A DNA stretch of 8,930 nucleotides, from assembly GCA_019233165.1 (NCBI GenBank), contig JAFAMS010000082.1, positions 1 to 8,930 on the forward strand. Reading direction: 5' to 3'. Made by a program: the position numbers and the translations under genes. Of the stretch, positions 1-6,560 are shown in pieces. Numbering within the stretch: the stretch's first letter is position 1; each line of letters begins with the position of its first letter. Origin of the DNA: Vulcanimicrobiota bacterium (GTDB lineage: Bacteria > Vulcanimicrobiota > Vulcanimicrobiia > Vulcanimicrobiales > Vulcanimicrobiaceae). The notes beneath the pieces were generated by a model. The model worked only from the letters and a program-made list of their open reading frames with translations. It searched no databases and had not been told where the DNA came from.

Positions 1-296
1 CTCACGCCGACGGCGCTGACGCCGAGCGCGCAGAGCCCCCGCACGAGCGCCTTGTTCACGCTGGCGCAGAGGACGGCCTCAACGACGCCGAGCGACTGCC
101 GCCCCGTGACGCGAAGGCCTGCCACCCGCTTTTCGACGATCCCCCGCTCGGCGAGCGCCGCATCGATCGCCGGCCCGCCGCCGTGGACGAGGGCCACCTT
201 GTGTCCCTCCCGATGGAGGGCGGCACAGTCCGCAAGGACCGGGTCGTCCGGGGGTCCGGTCATGGCGTTCCCGCCGTACTTAACGACCAGAATCAT
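1..296 (-). CDS. argB: Acetylglutamate kinase, N-terminal part (partial at window edge)
   Basis: This enzyme phosphorylates N-acetylglutamate with ATP, the second step of arginine synthesis, in the cytoplasm. The first 98 codons are present and the rest lies beyond position 1. Seen: the protein begins directly with the phosphate-binding strand, VVKYGGNAM at residues 4-12. The substrate-loop glycines HGGGP follow at about 43-47, then GLRVTGRQ at about 66-73, all in the order of the amino-acid kinase family. The ATG at 296 is fixed because an in-frame TAA lies only three codons upstream (308-306). There is no Shine-Dalgarno sequence before it. The N-terminal helix that arginine-sensitive members carry ahead of the KYGG strand is therefore absent. 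The gene is divergent from argF and shares its control region. A LysZ-like kinase is an alternative, but KYGGNAM and HGGGP fit ArgB better. Confidence 0.93.
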   Translation of the reverse strand, partial: MILVVKYGGNAMTGPPDDPVLADCAALHREGHKVALVHGGGPAIDAALAERGIVEKRVAGLRVTGRQSLGVVEAVLCASVNKALVRGLCALGVSAVGV

Positions 297-314
297 CTTG
301 CATGATTATGCATA
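297..314. promoter_or_regulatory. argR-binding site: ARG box 1 (predicted ArgR operator)
   Basis: An 18-bp imperfect palindrome centred between 305 and 306, with core TGCATGATTATGCA (299-312). Six of the seven central base pairs are symmetric. It resembles the TGCAT...ATGCA form of the ARG box, and argR itself is the second gene of the plus-strand operon. It covers the -35 of the argF promoter and the -10 of the argB promoter, so a bound repressor would block both. Assignment is by pattern and context only. Confidence 0.75.
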
Positions 315-326
315 TTTTCGTATACT
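298..326 (+). promoter_or_regulatory. Predicted sigma-70-like promoter of the argF operon
   Basis: TTGCAT (298-303), a 17-bp spacer and TATACT (321-326; five of six matches to TATAAT). Transcription would start near 333-336, at or just before the GTG at 336, giving a leaderless or nearly leaderless mRNA. No ribosome binding site precedes either possible argF start, which fits. The segment is strikingly AT-rich against the surroundings. Confidence 0.6.
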
Positions 327-333
327 TATGCAG
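305..333 (-). promoter_or_regulatory. Predicted sigma-70-like promoter of argB
   Basis: On the minus strand: CTGCAT (333-328), a 17-bp spacer and CATAAT (310-305; five of six matches to TATAAT). The expected start is about 298-299, two to three bases before the argB ATG at 296, so this transcript too would be nearly leaderless. It interleaves almost perfectly with the argF promoter on the other strand, so the two polymerases could not bind at once. Confidence 0.55.
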
Positions 334-334
334 C
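317..334. promoter_or_regulatory. argR-binding site: ARG box 2 (predicted ArgR operator)
   Basis: A second, weaker 18-bp half-conserved box centred between 325 and 326, with core CGTATACTTATGCA (319-332). Its right half, TTATGCA, repeats that of box 1, while the left half is degenerate. The centre-to-centre distance to box 1 is 20 bp (two helical turns, 2-bp gap). Paired boxes bound by one ArgR hexamer in other bacteria have about this spacing. It covers the -10 of the argF promoter and the -35 of the argB promoter. Confidence 0.65.
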
Positions 335-335
335 C

Positions 336-1307
336 GTGCCGATCCTGATGCCCGTCTCACCGCTCTTGGGCCGGAGCCTCCTCCGAGTCACCGACCTCAC
401 CGCGGTCGAGCTGAACACCCTGCTCTCGCTGGCGATTCGGCTGAAGGGCGTCCCGCTCCGCGACCAGTTCACCTTGCTCCGCGGCCGTACGCTTATCATG
501 CTCTTCGAGCAGCCGAGTCTGCGGACGCGCGTTTCCTTTGAGGTAGGCATCGCGCAGCTCGGCGGCCAGGCGATCGTCGCGAGCGGCGACGAGTTCATGC
601 TCGGCAGCCGCGAGTCGCCGGAAGACGCGGCGCGTTCGCTCGCGCGCTATGCGGACGCGATCATGATCCGCACCTACAACCACCAGCTCCTCGAACGGCT
701 TGCCGGCGCCTCGACCGTCCCCGTGATCAACGGACTCTCGCAGCAAGCGCACCCGTGCCAAGCACTCGCGGACTTGCTGACGATTCGAGAGCGCTTCGGG
801 ACGCTCGAAGGGCTGCGGCTGGCGTACATCGGTGACGGCCGTAACAACGTCGCCCAGTCGCTCGCCGAAGCCGCGGCGCTCGCCGGCGTTTCGATCACCT
901 TCGGTTGCCCCGCGACCCACCGCCCGTCCGACGCCTTCCTCGCAAAGCTGGTGCAGCTCGGCGGCGCGCACGATATCACGGCCCGAGCGTTCACGAGCCC
1001 GATCCGCGCAGCGAAGGAAGTCGACGTCGTCTACACCGACATCTGGACTTCGATGGGGGACGAGCAGTATATCGAACGGAACGCGGCGGCGCTGCTCTCG
1101 TATCAAGTGAACGAGAAGCTGATGCGGGCCGCCGCGAAGCATGCGATCTTCATGCATTGTCTCCCCGCGCACCGCGGCGAGGAAGTCACGGACGGCGTCA
1201 TCGACGGAATCCAAAGCGTCGTCTTCGATCAGGCCGAGAACCGCATGCACGCGCAAAAAGCGCTCTTGCTCGCGCTGCTCACCGACTTGCGGGGGTTCGA
1301 ATTGTGA
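336..1307 (+). CDS. argF: Ornithine carbamoyltransferase
   Basis: Transfers the carbamoyl group of carbamoyl phosphate to ornithine, giving citrulline. 323 aa, a normal length for a catabolic or anabolic OTC chain. Seen in order: the carbamoyl-phosphate loop PSLRTR at residues 60-65 (S-L-R-T instead of the commoner S-T-R-T), IRTY at 111-114, HPCQ at 139-142, the nucleotide-fold turn GDGRNN at 167-171, the ornithine-binding DIWTSMG at 235-241 and the catalytic HCLPAHRGEE at 274-283. The SMG loop argues for ornithine rather than acetylornithine as substrate. The start could be GTG 336 (chosen; it coincides with the predicted transcription start) or ATG 348. Neither has a Shine-Dalgarno sequence, and both leave the domain intact. 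First gene of the operon; its TGA overlaps the argR start. Confidence 0.96.
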   Translation: MPILMPVSPLLGRSLLRVTDLTAVELNTLLSLAIRLKGVPLRDQFTLLRGRTLIMLFEQPSLRTRVSFEVGIAQLGGQAIVASGDEFMLGSRESPEDAARSLARYADAIMIRTYNHQLLERLAGASTVPVINGLSQQAHPCQALADLLTIRERFGTLEGLRLAYIGDGRNNVAQSLAEAAALAGVSITFGCPATHRPSDAFLAKLVQLGGAHDITARAFTSPIRAAKEVDVVYTDIWTSMGDEQYIERNAAALLSYQVNEKLMRAAAKHAIFMHCLPAHRGEEVTDGVIDGIQSVVFDQAENRMHAQKALLLALLTDLRGFEL

Positions 1308-1768
1308 AAACCAAACGGCAACGCGCGATCCTTTCGCTGATTGCGGCTCGGCCGATCCGCTCGCAGGACGAGCTGGCCCACCTGCTCGAGCAGCAGGGGT
1401 ACGAGGTGACGCAAGCGACCGTCTCCCGCGACATCAAGGAGCTTGGACTTATGAAAGTCCCGCTGCGCGACGGGAACGGCCAACAATTCAAGTACGTCGA
1501 GCCTTCGGCCGGCCCTCAATACAGCAGCCGCCTCCACCGCGTCGTCGCAGAGCTCGTCGAAAACGTCCGCGGAAGCGGGAATCTCATCGTTCTGCACACG
1601 CCGCCGGGGAGCGCGATGATGCTCGCCTCCGCGATCGACGGCGCCGAATGGCCCGAAACGCTCGGGACGATCGCGGGAGACGACACCGTCTTCGTCGCGA
1701 TCGCCAAACCCGAACAGCTCGGGATGCTCGTCCAACGCTTTCTCGATATGAAAGGTGGCACTCAGTGA
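1304..1768 (+). CDS. argR: Arginine repressor
   Basis: Arginine-dependent transcription factor, normally a hexamer, that represses arginine-synthesis genes. 154 aa, the usual family length. Seen: an N-terminal winged helix (about 1-65) with recognition helix TQATVSRDIKEL at 36-47, including the family's Ser-Arg pair. The C-terminal oligomerisation and arginine-binding domain has TPPGSAMMLASAID at 99-112 and GTIAGDDT at 121-128, whose paired aspartates contact arginine in the family. The GTG at 1304 overlaps the argF stop as GTGA. The reading frame stays open far upstream inside argF, but homology begins exactly here. The gene sits inside the operon it should control, so expression is predicted to be self-limiting through the boxes at 297-334. 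Confidence 0.95.
   Translation: MKTKRQRAILSLIAARPIRSQDELAHLLEQQGYEVTQATVSRDIKELGLMKVPLRDGNGQQFKYVEPSAGPQYSSRLHRVVAELVENVRGSGNLIVLHTPPGSAMMLASAIDGAEWPETLGTIAGDDTVFVAIAKPEQLGMLVQRFLDMKGGTQ
1751..1758 (+). promoter_or_regulatory. Ribosome binding site of argG
   Basis: AAAGGTGG ends six bases before the GTG at 1765. It supports that start, which overlaps the argR stop as GTGA. Confidence 0.6.
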
Positions 1769-2988
1769 GCCGCGTCGTCCTCGCCTACTCGGGTGGACTC
1801 GATACCTCGGTTCTGCTCAAAAAGCTGATCGATTCCGGAAACGAGGTGATCGCGATGACCGCGAACCTCGGCGAAAGCGATCACATCGCCGGCGAAGCTG
1901 CCGAAGCCGCGCTCGAAGGCGTGCGGCGCAAGGCCCTGACGCTTGGCGCGAAGGAAGCGGTCCTGCTCGACGTGCGCGAGCGATTCATCAAGGACTACTG
2001 CCAGTACGCGCTGCGCGCGAACGCGCTCTACGAAGGCGTCTATCCGCTCTCGGCCTCGCTTTCACGTCCGCTGCTCGCCGATCTCCTCGTCGAGACCGCG
2101 CACGAGTATCATGCCGACGCGGTCGCGCACGGCTGCACGGGCAAAGGCAACGATCAAGTCCGCATCGAGGTCGGCGTCCGCGCGCGGGCGCCGGAACTGC
2201 GTTGCATCGCGCCGCTGCGCGACGAGCCGATGTCGCGTCCCGACGCAATCGCCTACGCGCAAGCGCACAACGTCCCGATCCCGCACACGATCGACAAACC
2301 GTTTTCGGTCGACGCAAACCTTTGGGGACGCTCGATCGAAGCCGGCGTCCTCGAGAATCCGTGGACCGCGCCGCCCGAGGAAGCGTACGCCTGGACGAAG
2401 CCGCCGTCGCAACAGCCGTCGGTCCCGACCGAAACGATCGTCGATTTCAACGAAGGCGTTCCATCGATCGAAGGCGTCTCGGGTGCGAAGATGCTGGCGA
2501 AGCTGAATGGGATCGCCGGAGCGCACGGGTTCGGTCGCCTCGATCTCATCGAAGACCGCGTCGTCGGCCTGAAGTCGCGGGAAGTCTACGAATGCCCGGG
2601 GTCGCTCTCGCTGATCGCCGCGAACAAAGCGCTGGAGCGGCTCGTTCTCACGCGCGACGAGCTGCGCGTCAAGGCGGGGCTCGATCAAAAGTATGCAGAG
2701 CTGATCTACGACGGCTTGTGGTCGTCGCCGCTGCGCGGCGCGCTGAACGCATTCAACGAACATCTCGCGGCGCGGATGACGGGCTCGGTGCGGCTCTCGT
2801 TCTTCCACGGGCAAGCCGTCGTGACGGGATCGCGCTCGCCGTTCGCGCTCTACGACGAAGGGCTCGCGACGTACGGCGCCGGCGATACGTTCAAGCACGA
2901 CGCGGCGACGGGATTCATCGAGATCTTCGGCCTGCCGGTCGCGGCCGGCGCGCGAACGGCGGGCAAGTCGCTCGCGTGCACGTCGTAA
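1765..2988 (+). CDS. argG: Argininosuccinate synthase
   Basis: Joins citrulline and aspartate with ATP to form argininosuccinate, releasing AMP and pyrophosphate. 407 aa, typical of the ~400-aa bacterial type. Seen: the N-type pyrophosphatase loop AYSGGLDTS at residues 7-15, GCTGKGNDQVR at 123-133 (nucleotide and aspartate site), and DANLWGRSIEAG at 183-194 followed by LENPW. Later come KSREVYECPG, YAELIYDGLW and a C-terminal oligomerisation segment with TGSVRL and SPFALYD. The usual TADLGQ-like stretch reads TANLGE (32-37), a mild variation. The GTG at 1765 is preceded by AAAGGTGG and overlaps argR by 4 bases. The 3' end overlaps argH by 13 bases. Complete, with all main substrate motifs. 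Confidence 0.97.
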   Translation: MSRVVLAYSGGLDTSVLLKKLIDSGNEVIAMTANLGESDHIAGEAAEAALEGVRRKALTLGAKEAVLLDVRERFIKDYCQYALRANALYEGVYPLSASLSRPLLADLLVETAHEYHADAVAHGCTGKGNDQVRIEVGVRARAPELRCIAPLRDEPMSRPDAIAYAQAHNVPIPHTIDKPFSVDANLWGRSIEAGVLENPWTAPPEEAYAWTKPPSQQPSVPTETIVDFNEGVPSIEGVSGAKMLAKLNGIAGAHGFGRLDLIEDRVVGLKSREVYECPGSLSLIAANKALERLVLTRDELRVKAGLDQKYAELIYDGLWSSPLRGALNAFNEHLAARMTGSVRLSFFHGQAVVTGSRSPFALYDEGLATYGAGDTFKHDAATGFIEIFGLPVAAGARTAGKSLACTS

Positions 2989-4388
2989 GCGATCTCCAAT
3001 GGGGCGGCCGCTTCGCGCAGCCCCCCGACCCGCAGCTGATCGCCTTCGGCTCCTCGCTCGAAGACGATCTCGTCCTGGCGCCCTTCGACGTCCGCTGCTC
3101 TCGCGCGCACGTCACGGCGCAGCTCGAGGGCGGCGTGATCGAGCGCCCCGCCGCCGAAGCGTTGCAGGCCGCGCTCGATTTCGTCGCCGATGAGATCGGC
3201 TCGGGGGCGTTCGAACGGTTCGCGAGAGCCGGCGCATTCGAGGACGTGCACGGTGCGATCGACGCGCGCGTTCGCGAGCTCGCACCCGAAGCCGGCGAGG
3301 CGCTGCACGCGGGTCGTTCGCGCAACGATCAAGTCGCGACGACCCTGCTCTTATACGTCCGCGACCGCGCCGAATCGGGGCTACGAGTTTCGTCGAAAAT
3401 CGCGCGGCGTTTCCTCGACCTCGCGCAGACGGCGCTCGACGACCGCACGCTCCTTGCAGCCACGACGCACTGGCAGCCGGCGCAGCCGGTGCTGCTCGCA
3501 TTCTGGCTGCTCGCCGCGTCGGCCGGCTTCGAGCGCGCCGGCCGTCGCTTCGCCGGCGTCGCGGAGGATGCACTCCGCTTCGCGCCGCTCGGATCCGGCG
3601 CGCTCGCCGGCAGCTCGCTCCCGCTAGAGCGGGACGCCGCGGCACGGGAGCTCGGTTTTCGGGAGCCTAGCCGCAACGCGCTCGATGCCGTCGGCGACCG
3701 CGACGTTGCGCTCGATCTCCTGCACGCCGCGGCCCGCGCGGTGATCACAGCGTCGCGCCCGAGCGAAGAGTTGATCGTGTGGATGACGCCGGCGTTCGGC
3801 TACGCAAAGCTCGGCGATGCGGCGGCGACCGGCTCGAGCCTCATGCCGCAGAAACGAAACCCCGATCCGTTCGAGCTGGTCCGCGCGGCCGCCGCAAGCG
3901 CGCTCGGAACGCTGACCGGGGCGCTCGCGAGCGTCAAAGGGCTCGGGCTCTCGTATCACCGCGACCTTCAGGAAACGAAGGCGCTCGTCATCGGCGGGAC
4001 GGAGCGCGCGCTGGCGGCTCTCGGCGCCTTCGATGCGGCCCTCGCGCACGTCACGTTCGACCACGACGCGATGACCGCCGCAGCGGCCCGAGGATTCACG
4101 GTCGCGACCGATGCCGCCGATGCGCTGATCGCCCGAGGGATCCCGGCGCGTTCGGCGCACCGATTCGTCGGCGAGGTCGTCGCCGCGTCTGGGAGCCAGA
4201 CGTTCGGGCAAAACGAGCTCGAAGTGTTGCGGGCCAACACTGGGTTAAGCGACCTTAAGGTCCCGCTCGATCCCCTCGATTCCGTCGCGGCGAAGCGAAC
4301 CTCCGGCTCGACGAATCCGAGCCAGATCGCCAAGGCGATTGCCACCGCGCGCAGCGAACTCGATGCGCTCGAAAGAAGGAAAGGATGA
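2976..4388 (+). CDS. argH: Argininosuccinate lyase
   Basis: Splits argininosuccinate into arginine and fumarate, the last step of the pathway; a homotetramer in the aspartase/fumarase superfamily. 470 aa. Seen: WGGRF at residues 9-13, HAGRSRNDQV at 111-120, THWQPAQP at 164-171 (His165 is the family general base), DAVGDRD at 237-243, and the signature GSSLMPQKRNPD at 286-297 with the catalytic serine, Lys293 and Asn295. YHRDLQ follows at 327-332. Several normally strict positions differ: HAGRS for HTGRS, DAVGDRD for DAVSDRD, YHRD for YNRD, and the His usual after AQPV is replaced. Core residues are kept, so activity is likely. The GTG at 2976 is the only start codon just ahead of the WGGRF motif in this frame and lies inside argG. 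The ATG at 2999 is out of frame. Confidence 0.95.
   Translation: MHVVSDLQWGGRFAQPPDPQLIAFGSSLEDDLVLAPFDVRCSRAHVTAQLEGGVIERPAAEALQAALDFVADEIGSGAFERFARAGAFEDVHGAIDARVRELAPEAGEALHAGRSRNDQVATTLLLYVRDRAESGLRVSSKIARRFLDLAQTALDDRTLLAATTHWQPAQPVLLAFWLLAASAGFERAGRRFAGVAEDALRFAPLGSGALAGSSLPLERDAAARELGFREPSRNALDAVGDRDVALDLLHAAARAVITASRPSEELIVWMTPAFGYAKLGDAAATGSSLMPQKRNPDPFELVRAAAASALGTLTGALASVKGLGLSYHRDLQETKALVIGGTERALAALGAFDAALAHVTFDHDAMTAAAARGFTVATDAADALIARGIPARSAHRFVGEVVAASGSQTFGQNELEVLRANTGLSDLKVPLDPLDSVAAKRTSGSTNPSQIAKAIATARSELDALERRKG
4375..4380 (+). promoter_or_regulatory. Ribosome binding site of argC
   Basis: GAAGGA lies four bases before the argC ATG at 4385, inside the last codons of argH. 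It supports re-initiation at the ATGA overlap. Confidence 0.5.
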
Positions 4389-5356
4389 CGCGCGCACACA
4401 TCGTCGGCGCCGCCGGATACGCGGCCGGCGACCTAATCCGCTTCTTGGACTCGCATCCGGACGTCGAGCTCGTCACGCTCGAAAGCGAGAGCGCGGCCGG
4501 AACGCAAGTCAGGGACGCGTTCCGCAGCCTCGCAGAGATCCGAACGTTCGACGGAGCCGGCTCAGCGCTCGCAGCCTGCAAGTCCGGCGACATCGTCTTC
4601 CTCGCCGGCGAGAGCGAGAAAGCCCGAAGGCTCGCCCCCCAATTCCTTGCGAGCGGTGCGCGCGTCATCGATCTCTCCGACGCGTTTCGCGTCGGCACGC
4701 CGAACGCCGTCTACGGTCTCCCCGAGATCTACCGCGATCAGATCGCACGCGCTCAGCTGGTCGCGAACCCGGGCTGCTATCCGACGGCAGCCCTGCTGGC
4801 ATTGATCCCGCTCGGATTTCTCGCCGACCGGATCGCAAACGTGATCGTCGACGCGAAGAGCGGGATCAGCGGCTCCGGCCGTTCGCCGAAGCTCGCGTCC
4901 ATGTACGCCGAAGTCGACGGAGACGTCCGCGCCTACGGCATCCCTTCGCATCGCCACGGTAAAGAGATCGAAGCCGAGATGCGCGCGCTCGGAATCGTCG
5001 CGCCGTTCGTCTTTTCGCCGCACGTCGTCCCGCTCACGCGAGGGATGCTCGCCGACGTCTACGTCATCGTGCGCGAACCGCTCGACGAAGACGAGCTCCG
5101 CGCGGCGTTCGCGCGTGCGTACGGCGGGAATCCTTTCGTCGAAGTCCTCGACGGGACGCGCGTCCCGTATCTTCCGGCGCTCGCCGGGACGAACCGGGCG
5201 CAGATCGCGCTCAGCCTCCGAGGCGGCGCGATTCACGTCATGACCGGGATCGACAACCTCGGCAAAGGCGCCGCCGGTCAGGCGGTCCAGAACATGAACA
5301 TCATGTGCGGTTATCTCGAGGAGAGCGGCCTTGGCCATCGCGCAGCAATCGTCTGA
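4385..5356 (+). CDS. argC: N-acetyl-gamma-glutamyl-phosphate reductase
   Basis: Reduces acetylglutamyl phosphate with NADPH to the semialdehyde, the third step of ornithine synthesis. 323 aa, slightly short against the ~340-350 of many type-1 enzymes. Seen: the NADP-binding turn GAAGYAAGDL at residues 8-17, VIDLSDAFR at 94-102, the catalytic cysteine in NPGCYPT at 128-134 (Cys131), DAKSGISGSGR at 156-166, the active-site HRH at 189-191, HVVPLTRGM at 213-221 and NLGKGAAGQA near the end. Odd: the usual LPHG element after VFLA is missing and reads AGESEK (74-79), about two residues shorter. The ATG at 4385 overlaps the argH stop (ATGA) and has GAAGGA upstream. The 3' end overlaps argJ by 26 bases. 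Confidence 0.96.
   Translation: MTRAHIVGAAGYAAGDLIRFLDSHPDVELVTLESESAAGTQVRDAFRSLAEIRTFDGAGSALAACKSGDIVFLAGESEKARRLAPQFLASGARVIDLSDAFRVGTPNAVYGLPEIYRDQIARAQLVANPGCYPTAALLALIPLGFLADRIANVIVDAKSGISGSGRSPKLASMYAEVDGDVRAYGIPSHRHGKEIEAEMRALGIVAPFVFSPHVVPLTRGMLADVYVIVREPLDEDELRAAFARAYGGNPFVEVLDGTRVPYLPALAGTNRAQIALSLRGGAIHVMTGIDNLGKGAAGQAVQNMNIMCGYLEESGLGHRAAIV
5318..5325 (+). promoter_or_regulatory. Ribosome binding site deciding the TTG start of argJ
   Basis: GAGGAGAG lies within the argC coding end, five bases before TTG 5331. It is the strongest Shine-Dalgarno match in the arg part of the window. It is the reason for choosing this rare start rather than the in-frame GTG at 5370. Confidence 0.65.
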
Positions 5357-6560
5357 ATCGTATCGGCTCGTGAGCCTCCGCGGCGGCCTCGGCGCCGTCC
5401 CGGGGATCCGCTGCAGCGGCATCGCCGCCGGGATCAAGAAGCGCAAGAGCGATCTTGCCGTGATCGACCTCGGCGCGGACCACGTGTGCGCGTCGGTGAT
5501 CACGACGAACGACGTGAAAGCGGCTCCGCTGCTCGTGAGCGAGGAGCACATCGCGAAGCGCGGCAATGCGATCCGCGCGATCGTCGCAAACTCGGGTTGC
5601 GCGAACGCCTGCACGGGTCAGCGCGGACTCGACGACGCGCGCGCCACCGCGCGCGACGCCGCGCAGCTGCTCGGGATCGAGGCCTCGCAAGTCCTCGTCG
5701 CCTCGACCGGGGTGATCGGCGTGCCGCTGCCGATGGAGCTCGTCGGTAAAGGGCTCGAGCGCGCGGTGCGAGCCCTCGCCGACGGAACGGAGGCCGCGCT
5801 CAGCGCAGCCGAAGCGATCATGACGACGGACCACGTCCCCAAGCTCGAAGCGTACGCCTTTTACGACGACGGCTCGAAAGAACGTCGCGTCGTCGGTGGG
5901 ATCGCCAAAGGCTCCGGGATGATCGCACCCAATCTGGCGACGATGCTCGCGTTCGTCGCGACCGATGCCGCGTGCAGCCGAGCGTCTTTGAACGCTGCGC
6001 TGAAAGAAGCGGTCGAGGACACGTTCAACATGATCTCGGTCGACGGCGACATGTCGACCAACGATTGCGTGTACGCGCTCGCGCGACCGGGAACGGGCGA
6101 AGCGACGCCCGGCCTGCGCGCCGCGCTGCACGCCGTCTGTCGCGAGCTCGCGATCGACATGGCAAAAGACGGGGAAGGCGCGAGCAAGCGCCTCACCGTG
6201 CACGTCACCGGCGCACGCGACCGCGCCCAAGCGCGCGCCGTCGCGCGCGCGATCGTCAACTCGAGCCTCGTGAAGACCGCCCTCTACGGCGAGGACCCGA
6301 ACTGGGGCCGAATCATCGCCGCCGCGGGGAGCGCGAACGCGGGACTCGTGGAGGACGCGTGGTCGATCGCGCTCGCCGGCCAGCCCTGGGTCTCACGTGG
6401 GGCGGTCGAAGTCATGAGCGAGTTTGAAGCGCACAGCCATCTGGAAGAGAAGTCGATCGAGATCGGCGTCGATCTCGGAGTCGGCGAGGCCGAAGCGACC
6501 GCCTGGGGATGCGATCTCAGCCTCGAGTACGTGCGCATCAACGCGCACTACCGGACGTGA
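5331..6560 (+). CDS. argJ: Ornithine acetyltransferase / N-acetylglutamate synthase
   Basis: Moves the acetyl group from N-acetylornithine to glutamate, freeing ornithine and recycling the acetyl group; bifunctional members can also use acetyl-CoA. 409 aa, a normal length. The family cuts itself before a threonine to give alpha and beta chains. Here the site is KGSGMIAPNLATMLAF (193-208), so Thr204 should be the nucleophile. Also seen: NSGCANACTG at 87-96, STGVIG at 125-130, MTTD at 164-167, EDPNWGR in the C-terminal chain, and the typical end INAHYRT. TTG at 5331 is chosen for its GAGGAGAG. The first ~15 residues are not conserved, so GTG 5370 is possible. Its presence means no argE is needed. 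Whether it also makes acetylglutamate from acetyl-CoA cannot be told from sequence. Confidence 0.96.
   Translation: MAIAQQSSESYRLVSLRGGLGAVPGIRCSGIAAGIKKRKSDLAVIDLGADHVCASVITTNDVKAAPLLVSEEHIAKRGNAIRAIVANSGCANACTGQRGLDDARATARDAAQLLGIEASQVLVASTGVIGVPLPMELVGKGLERAVRALADGTEAALSAAEAIMTTDHVPKLEAYAFYDDGSKERRVVGGIAKGSGMIAPNLATMLAFVATDAACSRASLNAALKEAVEDTFNMISVDGDMSTNDCVYALARPGTGEATPGLRAALHAVCRELAIDMAKDGEGASKRLTVHVTGARDRAQARAVARAIVNSSLVKTALYGEDPNWGRIIAAAGSANAGLVEDAWSIALAGQPWVSRGAVEVMSEFEAHSHLEEKSIEIGVDLGVGEAEATAWGCDLSLEYVRINAHYRT

Noticed and set aside
52..348. Plus-strand open frame (98 codons) across argB and the promoter
   Set aside because: The minus strand carries KYGGNAM and HGGGP of ArgB. The plus-strand product is compositionally biased and crosses the operators.
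357..1256. Long minus-strand open frame (299 codons) opposite argF
   Set aside because: Arginine- and acid-rich low-complexity translation with no family motif. It arises from G/C-rich third positions of argF, whose motifs are complete.
905..1303. N-terminal extension of argR into argF (open frame continues 133 codons upstream)
   Set aside because: The extension is an out-of-frame translation of argF. ArgR homology begins at GTG 1304, with a classic GTGA overlap.
1695..1710. GCGATCGC octamers (also near 6747) as HIP1-like cyanobacterial repeats
   Set aside because: Only scattered copies, in phase with common Ala-Ile-Ala codons of a high-G+C genome; no sign of true over-representation.
2062..2898. 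Minus-strand open frame (278 codons) opposite argG
   Set aside because: A mirror of argG codon bias with an arginine-rich product and no ribosome site or domain.
2999..3193. ATG at 2999 as the argH start or a small gene
   Set aside because: It is in a different frame from the WGGRF motif. The argH frame has GTG 2976 just upstream.
4562..6230. Two long minus-strand open frames opposite argC and argJ
   Set aside because: Same codon-bias artefact. The opposite strand encodes complete, recognisable enzymes.
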